From Anaerocolumna sp. AGMB13025 (lineage in GTDB: Bacteria; Bacillota; Clostridia; Lachnospirales; Lachnospiraceae): a stretch of DNA of 64,000 nucleotides. Within the stretch, counting starts at the first letter, position 1, and each line of letters begins with the position of its first letter. Below are positions 1-8,829 of this stretch, one piece after another. Made by a program: the position numbers and the translations under genes. The notes below the pieces were generated by a model that saw only the letters and a list, made by a program, of their open reading frames with translations, made no database searches and was not told the origin of the DNA. The DNA lies in the NCBI RefSeq assembly GCF_029689925.1, contig NZ_CP121445.1, positions 51,001 to 115,000 on the forward strand, given 5' to 3'.

Positions 1-1
1 A

Positions 2-2569
2 CCAGATAATGAGACGATACAGTCAGCCAAATGGCTATTAAATAATCAGTTACCCTTGACAGAAGACACACTTTGGGCGTATCGGGATTTAAAGCAGTTA
101 AAGAATAAGGCAGAGGAAGCTGTAATATTAGATAAAGCAGTGAAAGCATTTGCTGCCGGTAAAAATCCGGAAACAGCCTCTCTCGGGACGGCTGATTTGG
201 ACAGGGCAGGGGAAGCCATTAAGGCATTTTCTGAGATATCGGAGGATGACGTAAAAGCGGTTGTAAAAGACCTTGATCTAAACCAGATTAACTTAAAAGA
301 ATTACAAAAAGCCAGGCAGCAGCTTAAAGATAATGTAGCCAAACAGTCCGGGAAACCTGTAGAGACCGAAGCACTCTTAAAAGAAGCGAAGGAGGAGGAT
401 TCCTCAGAGATCGATATTAAGACGATAACGGTAAGAAGACAGTTGGAAGAGATCCGTCTTAAGATGACTTTAGAGTCCGGTCAGCAGTTAATAAAAAAAG
501 GCTTCAGACTGGATACAGATGCTCTTAGCAAACTGGTGGATGGTTTAAAAGAGGTAGAAGACAGATATTATAAAAATCTTTTAAAAGAAGGAAGCGCCCA
601 GGTTAACGGGGAGAATATTAAGACCTTAAAGAATAGTTTAGAAAGTGTAAAAGAATTAAAAAGCATACCCAGCTATATTCTTGGAAGTACCCTTTCCGGC
701 CGTAATTTAGAAACAGTAAACAGTCTTGTCAGTGCAGGTACCGAGTTAAAAGACAACTTGAGTAAAGCGGGTGAAGCTTATGAAACCCTAATGACAAAAC
801 CCAGGGCTGATATGGGGGATTCCATAACCAAAGCATTTCGTAATGTAGATACTATATTAGAGGATATGAAGCTTGAAACCACCCAGGCTAATGAAAGAGC
901 AGTCCGTATCTTAGGTTACAACGGAATGAATATTACGGAAGACAATATATTGGCGGTTAAGTCCTATGATGAACAAGTGAACCAGTTGATGAAAAATTTT
1001 AAACCGGCAGTTGCGGTAGAATTAATTAAAAAGGGAATTAATCCCCTTAATATGCCTATTGAAGAACTAAACCAGCAGATAGAAGGCATACAAAGTGAAT
1101 TGGGAATCACAGAAGATGAAAAATACAGTAAATATTTATGGAAGCTGGAAAAAAGTAAAAGTATCACGGAAGATGAAAAAAAATCTTATATCGGAATTTA
1201 CCGTTTATTAAATACAGTAGAGAAAACAGACGGAGCAGCGCTAGGTTCCGTATTAAAAGCGGATAAAGAGGTAACCATGCAAAACCTCCTGACCGCAGTC
1301 AGAACCTTTAAAAGCGGCGGTGTGGATACGGCGGTGGATGACGGTTTTGGTTCCCTCACAGAGCTTTCCTATTCCAGAGAGAGTATAACGGAGCAGTTAA
1401 ATACTGTCTTTAAGCAATCCGGACAAACGGATGATTCCAGTGAGATACCCGGTAAACACACGGAAAAATTCAACTATACGAATCGGTTATTAAAAGATAT
1501 TATGGAAGAAATAACGCCGGATAAGCTGAATAAGCTTGGTAATACCGAAGAGATATTAACCATGTCTGTCGAGGCACTTAAGGAGGGACTTAACGTTACT
1601 ACGGAAAATGCTGATACAGACAGCAGGTACTGGAGTCAGAAACTAGAGGATTACCAGGAAATAATGAACCAGTCCGACAGCGCTCTAAAGCTCCTAAATT
1701 CTTATGAGGTTCCGGCAAGCCTTCCGAATATACAGGCTGCCAAGGATTTACTAAGTACAGACAAATCATTTTATAAGCAGTTAGACCGTCTGTTTAAGGG
1801 AAATAGCGTAAATGATACCAAAGGAGAGGATATCAAAAATACTGGCAGAGATACCCTAGGAAATAATTATGCAGGTATTGATAATGGTGAACTAGAAAGT
1901 TCGAACCAGGCGACGCAGGATTTATCAAATATTTCAGAGGGGCTTATCGATGCTTTAAAGAGTCCGGCCAGTATGAAAGAGCAATATAAAGTAGTAGAAC
2001 AGGATGTAACGAAGCTCTTGAATCAAATGTATGCAAACCCGGTAATTACTTCCCAGGATATTGCCACCTTGCAGCGGATTAATTATGGGATGTCTTTTCT
2101 TACTACCATGGCCAGTAAGGAAAGTTATGAAATTCCTCTTGCGGTTGGAGAGGATATTACCAATGTTAATGTTACCGTGTTAAAGAATACAGGAGAAACC
2201 GGAAAAGTTAATATTACCTTCGATTCACAAACACTGGGAAATATTACGGTTAATCTTTCCGTCAGGGATAAGGGGTTAAATGCTCTGATAACTTCTGATA
2301 ACCGCCAGGGGCTGAATGAAATCCGAAATAATAGTCAGGCTTTAAGAGAAGCAGTTACCGGTTTGGGGGTTGAAATCAAACAATTAAATTATGGAATAGG
2401 TAATAAATTATCAGATACTTACCGATATACAAATTATAAAACGGATAGAGAAGTAAAAGAAAGTGAGAATACGGAGACAGATGAGGTCTCAACAGGTACG
2501 TTATACAGCCTTGCTAAAACATTTTTGGTACACATAAAACAGATGGAACAAGATGCATATAAACCGTGA
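2..2569 (+). CDS. FliK-like flagellar hook-length control protein, 5' end missing
   Basis: The reading frame is open to the left edge of the window, so the gene starts upstream. The TTG at 56 has no convincing ribosome binding site and is probably internal. The visible 855 codons encode a mostly helical, charged protein without signal peptide or membrane segment. About residues 700-790 (counted from the TTG at 56) resemble the FliK C-terminal (Flg_hook) domain, with a strand-rich stretch containing TLGNITVNLSVRDKGL and then a helix ending in LREAVTGLGV. The flagellin gene begins 20 bp after the stop. Similar long proteins (I believe DUF6240) occur beside flagellin genes in Lachnospiraceae. 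A hook or filament length-control or export role is inferred from this domain and the neighbours. It could also be a lineage-specific flagellar accessory protein. Confidence 0.6.
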   Translation, partial: PDNETIQSAKWLLNNQLPLTEDTLWAYRDLKQLKNKAEEAVILDKAVKAFAAGKNPETASLGTADLDRAGEAIKAFSEISEDDVKAVVKDLDLNQINLKELQKARQQLKDNVAKQSGKPVETEALLKEAKEEDSSEIDIKTITVRRQLEEIRLKMTLESGQQLIKKGFRLDTDALSKLVDGLKEVEDRYYKNLLKEGSAQVNGENIKTLKNSLESVKELKSIPSYILGSTLSGRNLETVNSLVSAGTELKDNLSKAGEAYETLMTKPRADMGDSITKAFRNVDTILEDMKLETTQANERAVRILGYNGMNITEDNILAVKSYDEQVNQLMKNFKPAVAVELIKKGINPLNMPIEELNQQIEGIQSELGITEDEKYSKYLWKLEKSKSITEDEKKSYIGIYRLLNTVEKTDGAALGSVLKADKEVTMQNLLTAVRTFKSGGVDTAVDDGFGSLTELSYSRESITEQLNTVFKQSGQTDDSSEIPGKHTEKFNYTNRLLKDIMEEITPDKLNKLGNTEEILTMSVEALKEGLNVTTENADTDSRYWSQKLEDYQEIMNQSDSALKLLNSYEVPASLPNIQAAKDLLSTDKSFYKQLDRLFKGNSVNDTKGEDIKNTGRDTLGNNYAGIDNGELESSNQATQDLSNISEGLIDALKSPASMKEQYKVVEQDVTKLLNQMYANPVITSQDIATLQRINYGMSFLTTMASKESYEIPLAVGEDITNVNVTVLKNTGETGKVNITFDSQTLGNITVNLSVRDKGLNALITSDNRQGLNEIRNNSQALREAVTGLGVEIKQLNYGIGNKLSDTYRYTNYKTDREVKESENTETDEVSTGTLYSLAKTFLVHIKQMEQDAYKP

Positions 2570-2589
2570 AGAACAGATAGGAGTCAGAT

Positions 2590-4056
2590 ATGAGAATTAA
2601 CCATAATATTTCAGCATTAAAATCAAACAATCAGTTAGCCAAAACAAATAATGCCCTGGATAAAAGCCTGGAGAAATTGTCCTCAGGTTTTCGTATTAAC
2701 CGTGCCGCCGATGATGCAGCGGGCATGGCTATTTCCCAAAAAATGAAGACCCAGATAGCAGGTCTTGATCAAGCCTCCAGAAACTCCTCCGATGGTATCT
2801 CAATTATTCAAACAGCGGAAGGTGCCTTAAACGAAGTAAACTCTATGCTGCAAAGAATGAGGGAATTAGCAGTTCAGGCTGCCAACGGAACCAATACCCT
2901 GGAGGACAGAAAGTCTGTACAGAGTGAAATTGACCAGTTACAGGAGGAAATTAAAAGAATTTCCACTACCACGGAGTTTAATACAAAAACCTTACTGGAT
3001 GGAAATCTTGATAATATGTCCTATTCCGATAATTCTGCAGTAAAGCTGGTGTCCTTATCGGATCAGGTGGAGCCTGGAAAGTACACAATAACGGTAACAG
3101 ATGAAGCAAAGAAAGCCGTAGCTACCGGTGCGGCTACAATTGATAAAGACCATATCATAACGGATGCTGAGGCCGGAACCATTAATATTAATGGAAACGA
3201 AGTGAAAATTGAGGCAGGGGATACCATGGAAGAGGTATTCGAGAAAATCCGTAATACCTGTGACACTGCCAACGTTAAGGTATTTACTACAAATAATCTG
3301 ACGGCTCCGACTCCGGCACAGGTAATTGCTTCCCCGGATACTGCCGGATACTCTGCGGTTGCTCTGGCTGATAATACAGCACTGGTATTTGTATCAAAAG
3401 GTTACGGCAGTGATGAATCTATCAATATTTATTGTGATAATGCAAGTTTAAAAACTGCACTTGGAATTACGACAGTTACTGCAACTGCAGGCACAGATGC
3501 CAAGGCTACATTAGGGGCAGGATTTTCTTCAACAGCTACCGTATCCGTAGAGGGAAATCTGGTAAAGGTTACTGATAATAATGATTTTGAGATGGTATAT
3601 GATGCACAGCCAGGCTCCTCGGCTGGTACGGGTGTTACTAATACAACCGTTTTAGATGCGGGTCCTATGAAACTACAGATTGGAGCGAATGAAAATCAGC
3701 TTATGAAAGTACGTATACCCAAAGTAGATCCTTCTACCTTAGGTATTGACAGTGCCAATGTCTGCACCGATGAGGGAGCCCAGAAAGCCATAACCCAGTT
3801 TGAGGACGCCAATACAAAAGTAACCGGAATCCGTGCGAAACTGGGTGCTTATCAGAACCGTCTGGAACATGCTATATCAAATCTGGATACTACCTCTGAG
3901 AATATGACAGAAGCTTTATCCCGTATCGAAGACGTAGATATGGCAAAGGAAATGGCGAATTATACCCAGAAAAATGTTTTGTCTCAGGCAGGTACTTCTA
4001 TGCTTGCACAAGCCAATCAAAGACCACAGTCTATATTGACATTATTACAAGGCTGA
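2590..4056 (+). CDS. hag: flagellin
   Basis: This is the 488-residue filament subunit, exported by the flagellar type III apparatus. The conserved N-terminal D0/D1 helices are present: MRINHNISALKSNNQL at the start, then LSSGFRINRAADDAAGMAIS. The matching C-terminal helices run from about residue 410 to the end, with SRIEDVDMAKEM and the terminal QSILTLLQG. The central 145-400 region is variable, Thr/Ala-rich and probably surface exposed (D2/D3). A Shine-Dalgarno-like TAGGAG lies just before the ATG. A fliS-like chaperone gene follows after 41 bp, the usual arrangement. No sigma-D promoter is seen in the 20-bp gap, so it may be read from upstream. Confidence 0.95.
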   Translation: MRINHNISALKSNNQLAKTNNALDKSLEKLSSGFRINRAADDAAGMAISQKMKTQIAGLDQASRNSSDGISIIQTAEGALNEVNSMLQRMRELAVQAANGTNTLEDRKSVQSEIDQLQEEIKRISTTTEFNTKTLLDGNLDNMSYSDNSAVKLVSLSDQVEPGKYTITVTDEAKKAVATGAATIDKDHIITDAEAGTININGNEVKIEAGDTMEEVFEKIRNTCDTANVKVFTTNNLTAPTPAQVIASPDTAGYSAVALADNTALVFVSKGYGSDESINIYCDNASLKTALGITTVTATAGTDAKATLGAGFSSTATVSVEGNLVKVTDNNDFEMVYDAQPGSSAGTGVTNTTVLDAGPMKLQIGANENQLMKVRIPKVDPSTLGIDSANVCTDEGAQKAITQFEDANTKVTGIRAKLGAYQNRLEHAISNLDTTSENMTEALSRIEDVDMAKEMANYTQKNVLSQAGTSMLAQANQRPQSILTLLQG

Positions 4057-4097
4057 TAGTTCTTAGTAAGTTAATACAGAAAGGCATTGGTATATAG

Positions 4098-4577
4098 ATG
4101 GAAAAGGATATGATGAAGGCTTTTGCGGCCAGGGTAACACAGGCCTCCAGAACGGAACTGGTGGTTATTATGTATGAAGTGATTCTGACTGACATTGATT
4201 GTGCGAAGACCTGTTATAACAAGGAGGATACCGTAAAATTTGAGCAGGAATTAAAACATGCGCAGCGGTTTCTCAATGAATTGATGGCAACGCTTAATTA
4301 CCGCTATGAACTTTCCTATCAGCTTATGAGCCTGTATATTTTTATCAATAAGTCTTTGGTGACTGCTGTTTTTCAGAAAAACGCCGATATACTGGAGGAA
4401 GCAGAAGCTGTACTTAAGGTTTTATTAGAAGGGTTTAAAGGTACTGTTAAGGAGGATTTATCGGGACCGGTTATGCAAAATACCCAGCAACTATATGCTG
4501 GACTTACCTATGGCAGAGGTGTTTTGAATGAGACATATCTTAATGCGAATGAACAAAGCAGAGGGTATAAGGCGTAG
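4098..4577 (+). CDS. fliS: FliS-like flagellar export chaperone
   Basis: This all-helical 159-residue protein has the position and composition of FliS, the cytoplasmic chaperone that caps the C-terminal helix of flagellin before export. It begins MEKDMMKAFAARVTQASRTEL, where FliS usually has a Tyr-rich N-terminus followed by a helical bundle. It contains the LNYRYELSYQLMSLYIF segment, like the FliS region ending in LxxLYxY. It lies 41 bp after the flagellin stop and is followed by a strong terminator, so flagellin and chaperone probably share one transcript. The family match is divergent: the protein is longer than the usual 130 residues and lacks the typical N-terminus. Confidence 0.7.
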   Translation: MEKDMMKAFAARVTQASRTELVVIMYEVILTDIDCAKTCYNKEDTVKFEQELKHAQRFLNELMATLNYRYELSYQLMSLYIFINKSLVTAVFQKNADILEEAEAVLKVLLEGFKGTVKEDLSGPVMQNTQQLYAGLTYGRGVLNETYLNANEQSRGYKA

Positions 4578-4601
4578 ATAGAATTCGTTTGGAGATAGTT
4601 T

Positions 4602-4648
4602 AAAAGCCGGTAAAAGACTGAAAAAGTCTTTACCGGCTTTATTTTTTT
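4602..4648 (+). terminator. Rho-independent terminator of the flagellin-fliS transcript
   Basis: The arms AAAGCCGGTAAAAGACT and AGTCTTTACCGGCTTT pair with one bulged A and a short GAAAA loop, followed by ATTTTTTT. It begins 25 bp after the fliS stop. Confidence 0.9.
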
Positions 4649-4764
4649 CCATAGTATTTCTTCTTTTATTATTTTTTTTGGGGGTGTATCTTTTTGATTA
4701 GATGCAATGTAAAATATACGGCAAATGCTGGCTTAAGAGCCGTTACTTTTCCTGAAAATTCTGA

Positions 4765-4986
4765 TTATATGATGGAGTAATCGTTATCCATTTCTTTTGC
4801 TTGCTTTAGGAGAAATTTATATCTTTTTTGAATGGCGTTTACTTCATAAATATAGCAGTCAATTAAATCAGGATCAATTACGTTTTCAAAATTAGAATAT
4901 GCGGATTCCAGAGCAAGCTTTGTCTTTTTAATTTCGCCCAGCAATGCATCATTTTGCTTCTTTTTCGTCTTTGAAAACAACTTCAT
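4765..4986 (-). CDS. YaaL-like small protein (DUF2508)
   Basis: This is a soluble, charged, helical 73-residue protein. Its layout, a basic start (MKLFSKTKKK), a helix with KTKLALESAYSNFENV, then DPDLIDCYIYEVNAIQKRYKFLL, matches the YaaL/DUF2508 family, whose members average 70-90 residues and have no known biochemical role. In Bacillus and many Clostridia yaaL sits between recR and bofA. Here it is divergent from the adjacent bofA gene and about 32 kb from recR, so the cluster has been broken. The ATG is preceded by a TTGGAG-like site 6 bp upstream. Confidence 0.7.
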   Translation of the reverse strand: MKLFSKTKKKQNDALLGEIKKTKLALESAYSNFENVIDPDLIDCYIYEVNAIQKRYKFLLKQAKEMDNDYSII

Positions 4987-5111
4987 TCATGCTCCAATCT
5001 ACCTGATAGCAGGCTAAAATAAGAATTATTATAAATATAGTATAGTCAGGCTGTTACTAGAATATACTAATTTATAGAAAAATTTACCTAAAATATTAAA
5101 AGGAGGAAACG

Positions 5112-5384
5112 ATGGAAAGTCAGATATTCGTGGTTATCATTATAATTTGTATTGCTTTAATTGCATTTGGATTAATTAAGCACCGTTTTGATTTACTAGT
5201 TAATTTTGGTCTTCGTATCTTTTCCGGATTACTTGGTATCTATCTGCTTAACAGCTTATTATCAAATTTTCATTTGGCTTTAGGAGTCGGAACCAACGGG
5301 TTAACTGCACTTGTCATAGGGCTGCTTGGTCTGCCGGGATTTTTGCTGGTTTATGGTGTGGCAGCGTTTTATTATTTTACATAG
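5112..5384 (+). CDS. bofA: BofA-like pro-sigma-K processing inhibitor
   Basis: BofA is an integral membrane protein of the mother cell that, with SpoIVFA, holds the SpoIVFB protease inactive until engulfment is complete. This 90-residue product has hydrophobic segments at about residues 4-22 and 30-50 and a C-terminal hydrophobic tail. It has the family signature GVGTNGLTALVIGLLGLPGF, with the Asn and the GLPG turn. The start follows a strong AAGGAGG with 5-bp spacing. It is divergent from the yaaL-like gene, with about 125 bp of shared promoter region. It supports an endospore-forming host. Confidence 0.85.
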   Translation: MESQIFVVIIIICIALIAFGLIKHRFDLLVNFGLRIFSGLLGIYLLNSLLSNFHLALGVGTNGLTALVIGLLGLPGFLLVYGVAAFYYFT

Positions 5385-5411
5385 AGAATATCTCATAACT
5401 TTGCATTTTGA

Positions 5412-5705
5412 ATAGTAACAGCTTCTTTTAAACCTCTAAAGGTTACTTTAACTGATAAAAGTTTTAAGGGGATAATAGAGCAATATAGTTCTTCTTGGCA
5501 AAATAGAACAGCAAAAGATTTTGAAAATATAGATATAATATTGAATAAAAATATTTATGGATTTGATAACGATGATAGAATAAAAATGAAAATGGACGTG
5601 AAAGAATTTATTGCTACGACTACTTATGGACAGTTAGTAATTAAAAAGATTAACTCAGGTTTAGATTATTTAGTTGAAAAAGAATTAGGATGCTTATTAT
5701 TATAG
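5412..5705 (+). pseudogene. gene remnant without a start codon
   Basis: A 97-codon open frame runs from just after a stop at 5409-5411 to TAG at 5703. It has no ATG, GTG or TTG with a ribosome binding site in its first two thirds. The translation looks protein-like, containing IIEQYSSSWQNRTAKDF, NIYGFDNDDRIKMKMD and VKEFIATTTYGQLVIKKI, and is AT-richer than the neighbouring genes. I read it as the 3' remnant of a decayed or recently truncated gene, family unknown. It may instead be chance coding-like sequence. Confidence 0.4.
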
Positions 5706-6008
5706 GTATTACTATTCTTTTTTATTAGTAAACATTTTTTATAAATTAGTTATGATTATAAGCATATAATGGAAGTCTTTTATTAATAAAAATCTGAAGA
5801 TTATGTTATATAATTTATGTTAAAAGCACTAAAAATAGTGAAATTTATTGTGTACTATGCCATGTATGACTATATTAATTTGAACGTAAAAATAAATAAA
5901 AAAAAGTATATAATTTGGTATAAGTAATGAAAATACAAAAATTACATAATTTTGGTTGAAAAAAATAAAAACAGGGTGTAAGATAACGTTATCTTAAAAA
6001 TCTGTGAG
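5706..6008. other. AT-rich gap upstream of the Tad operon
   Basis: No gene is visible. The sequence is very AT-rich and contains a TATAAT at about 5908 that could be a -10 element, but no well-spaced -35 was found. It ends in an 18-bp perfect palindrome described separately. Confidence 0.5.
5979..5996. promoter_or_regulatory. perfect 18-bp palindrome before the Tad operon (candidate operator)
   Basis: TAAGATAACGTTATCTTA is identical to its reverse complement. It ends 12 bp before the GTG start of the first Tad gene. Size and symmetry fit the binding site of a dimeric repressor, but no regulator is identified. A role as a short RNA hairpin is also possible. Confidence 0.45.
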
Positions 6009-6560
6009 GTGAGGTCCATCAGTTTAAAAATGACTTGCCTTGTCTGCCTGCTTCTATTGGCTGTAATAATGGATTTAAAATCCTATAAAATCAGCAATTA
6101 TTTAATTCTGACCGGAGTGTTTACCGGATTCATTTTTCAATATTATGAGCATGGTCAGGCTGGTATAAGTTTATGTTTTTTTGGAATGATTATGCCTATC
6201 GTGATTTTGTTTCCTTTATTTATAATAAAAGCCTTAGGGGCGGGGGATATTAAACTTCTTTCCGTTATCGGAAGTTATATGGGCATTATCTATGTGTTTA
6301 AGTCTATTGCAGCTGCTTTTATAATCGGAGCAGTTATGTCACTTATTTATCTTATAAGATACAGACAAGTATTTTATCGATTCCATTATCTTTTTTGCTA
6401 TATTCAAACTGTTATCTCCAATTTTACGGGTCAGGAAAAAACCAGAGAAGGAATAAAACCTTATTATGATAGGAAAAGAGACGGGAATAAAGGGGTTATA
6501 CATTTTTCTATTCCTATTTTAGGCGCAGTACTGTTGCAGGTTATTCTGGGGATTTACTAA
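6009..6560 (+). CDS. A24 family prepilin peptidase (CpaA/TadV type)
   Basis: This is an aspartic membrane protease that cleaves the leader of Flp prepilin and of TadE-like pseudopilins on the cytoplasmic side. The 183-residue product has about five or six membrane helices. Both catalytic aspartates are visible: Asp22 in VIMDLKSYKISN and Asp80 in the GAGDIKLL motif (family GxGD). It is short, like CpaA/TadV, and lacks the methylase domain of PilD. The start is a GTG within a GAGGTGAGG stretch, which is not a clean start; the ATG at 6030 is an alternative. It opens the Tad operon, and a second A24 peptidase lies 9 kb downstream in the same operon. Confidence 0.85.
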   Translation: MRSISLKMTCLVCLLLLAVIMDLKSYKISNYLILTGVFTGFIFQYYEHGQAGISLCFFGMIMPIVILFPLFIIKALGAGDIKLLSVIGSYMGIIYVFKSIAAAFIIGAVMSLIYLIRYRQVFYRFHYLFCYIQTVISNFTGQEKTREGIKPYYDRKRDGNKGVIHFSIPILGAVLLQVILGIY

Positions 6561-6603
6561 CCCCTGACTACAAAGCAGATTATAAAAGGAAAGGGGGTGG
6601 AAA

Positions 6604-7605
6604 ATGAACAATACATTAGCTGTTTGCGACAGGGAAGCAGAGTATGCCAATCATCTGATGGAATATATAAAAAGAAAACAAAAAAAGCAGTTTCAGGTAT
6701 GTGTTTTTACTAATATGGAAAGCCTTAAAGCATATTTAAAACAAAGTACGGTGTATATTTTACTGATACAGGAAGAATTGGCAGAAGAGGCTTATAATTG
6801 TGATAATATAAAACATATTTGTATTTTATCTGAGACAGATTACTCTGGATCCAAGGATAATGTACCGATTATTTATAAGTATCAATCTGCAGAAGTTGTC
6901 TTAAAAGAGCTGTTTGGCTTTTTTCCTCTAAACGATACCCAGCCAAAACTTAATAATACTTCAGGGCGCTATGCAGAAATCATCAGTGTATTTTCGGTAG
7001 GTGATGATATCGTATCCCAGTTATTTGCATATGCTCTGGCAAAGCAATACTCCTTCTTAAGAAGGACCTTATATATTAATTTAAACATCTTACCGATTCT
7101 ACCCGCTATATCAGGCTATAAGACAGATAAAAGCCTATCTGAATTTATCTATTTTCTTAAACAGAACAATCCCAATATGACCGCCAAAATGTATGAATAT
7201 ATAACGAATCACGAAACTCTTGCTTCTATGGAGGGGGTAACCTTTGGTCCGGATTTATATGAACTGCTACCGGAAGATATCGTCCATTGGCTGAATATTA
7301 TTCTGCAAAACACGAAGTATGAAGTTATCGTATTTGATGTTGGCAGTTATTTTCAAGCTGGGTTGGAAGTTTTTAAAAACAGCACCAGATTACTGCTTCT
7401 CTTAGGGCAGGGTTACTGGGAACAGTGGAAAGCTGATAATTTTAAAGAGCAGCTGGAATGGTCGGGAAATGAGGAGATAGCAGAGAAACTTATCCTGGTA
7501 CCGGTTACAGATGAGATAAAGATTAATTTACAAGCTGTTACTGCGGAGAATTTTGAGTTTGAAACCGGTAATTTAAGTCTGGCAGCAGAGTATATTATAA
7601 AATGA
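6604..7605 (+). CDS. CpaE-like pilus assembly protein with degenerate ATPase site
   Basis: TadZ/CpaE proteins localise the Tad machine through an N-terminal receiver-like domain and a MinD/ParA-like C-terminal domain. Here residues 1-115 look like an atypical receiver (start MNNTLAVCDREAEYANHLM). Residues 120-333 follow the MinD fold, with EVIVFDVGSYFQAGLEVF resembling the Walker B region. The deviant Walker A is not recognisable: the expected GxxGGxGKT position reads SVFSVGDDIVSQLFAYALA. ATP binding is therefore doubtful. The gene lies 43 bp after the peptidase and 9 bp before cpaF. The assignment relies partly on this conserved gene order. Confidence 0.65.
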   Translation: MNNTLAVCDREAEYANHLMEYIKRKQKKQFQVCVFTNMESLKAYLKQSTVYILLIQEELAEEAYNCDNIKHICILSETDYSGSKDNVPIIYKYQSAEVVLKELFGFFPLNDTQPKLNNTSGRYAEIISVFSVGDDIVSQLFAYALAKQYSFLRRTLYINLNILPILPAISGYKTDKSLSEFIYFLKQNNPNMTAKMYEYITNHETLASMEGVTFGPDLYELLPEDIVHWLNIILQNTKYEVIVFDVGSYFQAGLEVFKNSTRLLLLLGQGYWEQWKADNFKEQLEWSGNEEIAEKLILVPVTDEIKINLQAVTAENFEFETGNLSLAAEYIIK

Positions 7606-7614
7606 GAGGTTGGT

Positions 7615-8829
7615 ATGGATGATCAAAAGCAAGAACTTCAGGAATTGGTTATAAGGGAAATTGATTTATCAAAAGAATTAGAAGATGAAGAAATACTTGA
7701 GGTAATAGATGAAATTCTTTTAAATAAAAGCAGGACGAGCTATATCAGTATGCAGGATAAAAGAAGGCTTAGAAAAGACATTTTTAACTCTATAAGAAGA
7801 CTTGATATCCTACAGGAACTGGTGGAGGATACGTCTATTACAGAAATTATGATTAACGGTGCTAAAAATATATTTATTGAGCAGAACGGTGCGATCAGAC
7901 CCTGGATTAAGCAGTTTGAATCGGAGAAGAAATTAGAGGATGTGGTCCAGCAGATTGTATCCAAGTCAAACCGTATCATTAATGAGGCTAGTCCCATTGT
8001 AGATGCCAGACTGCCGGATGGGTCCAGGGTTAATATTGTACTTCCCCCTGTGGCGCTGGAAGGACCCGTAGTTACCATCCGAAAGTTTCCGGACAATCCA
8101 ATTACAATTGATAAACTAATCCAAATTGGAGCAGTAACCATAGAAGTCTCCAGGTTTTTAGAGGAGCTGGTAATTGCAGGGTATAACATATTTATCAGCG
8201 GAGGAACAGGTTCTGGCAAAACCACTTTTTTAAATGTACTATCCAACTTCATTCCAAAGGATGAAAGAGTCATTACGATAGAAGACTCTGCCGAACTCCA
8301 GATCAGGTCCATACCCAATCTTGTGAAACTGGAAGCCCGGAATGCCAATGTAGAAGGTAAGAATGCGGTTACCATAAGGGATTTGATTAAGGCAAGCCTA
8401 CGTATGCGGCCGAACAGAATAATCGTCGGGGAAGTCAGAGACGCCGCCGCAATCGATATGCTGCAGGCTATGAATAGCGGTCATGACGGCTCCATGTCCA
8501 CAGGACATGCCAACTCAACAATTGATATGCTAAATCGTTTGGAAACACTGGTGCTAATGGGAACCGATATCCCCCTTATGGCAGTCAGAAAGCAGATAGC
8601 CTCTGCAATTGATATTATTGTACATTTAGGAAGGCTAAGGGATAAAAGCAGAAAAGTCCTCGAAATCTCGGAAGTCCTTGACTGCATGGATGGAGAAATT
8701 GAAGTTAACAAACTCTATGTATTTAAAGAAGAAGGAGAAGATGAGAATGGCAGCGTACTGGGGAAACTGCAAAAAACCAATAATGAATTAATTAATTTAT
8801 CAAAATTAAGTAAGGCGGGAATTCTGTGA
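7615..8829 (+). CDS. cpaF: CpaF/TadA family pilus assembly ATPase
   Basis: This hexameric cytoplasmic ATPase powers Flp pilus extension and retraction. The 404-residue protein has an N-terminal helical domain (1-90) and a secretion-ATPase core. Walker A GGTGSGKTT is at about residue 196, and a Walker B-like RIIVGEVRD at about 270. It also has the His-containing GHDGSMSTGHANS segment typical of the VirB11/CpaF family. Its stop overlaps the GTG of tadB by four bases, which indicates translational coupling. It is the best-conserved gene of the operon and fixes its identity as Tad rather than type II secretion. Confidence 0.95.
   Translation: MDDQKQELQELVIREIDLSKELEDEEILEVIDEILLNKSRTSYISMQDKRRLRKDIFNSIRRLDILQELVEDTSITEIMINGAKNIFIEQNGAIRPWIKQFESEKKLEDVVQQIVSKSNRIINEASPIVDARLPDGSRVNIVLPPVALEGPVVTIRKFPDNPITIDKLIQIGAVTIEVSRFLEELVIAGYNIFISGGTGSGKTTFLNVLSNFIPKDERVITIEDSAELQIRSIPNLVKLEARNANVEGKNAVTIRDLIKASLRMRPNRIIVGEVRDAAAIDMLQAMNSGHDGSMSTGHANSTIDMLNRLETLVLMGTDIPLMAVRKQIASAIDIIVHLGRLRDKSRKVLEISEVLDCMDGEIEVNKLYVFKEEGEDENGSVLGKLQKTNNELINLSKLSKAGIL

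Noticed and set aside
7740..8375. 211-codon antisense frame within cpaF
   Set aside because: cpaF has all motifs of its family; the antisense frame has none.
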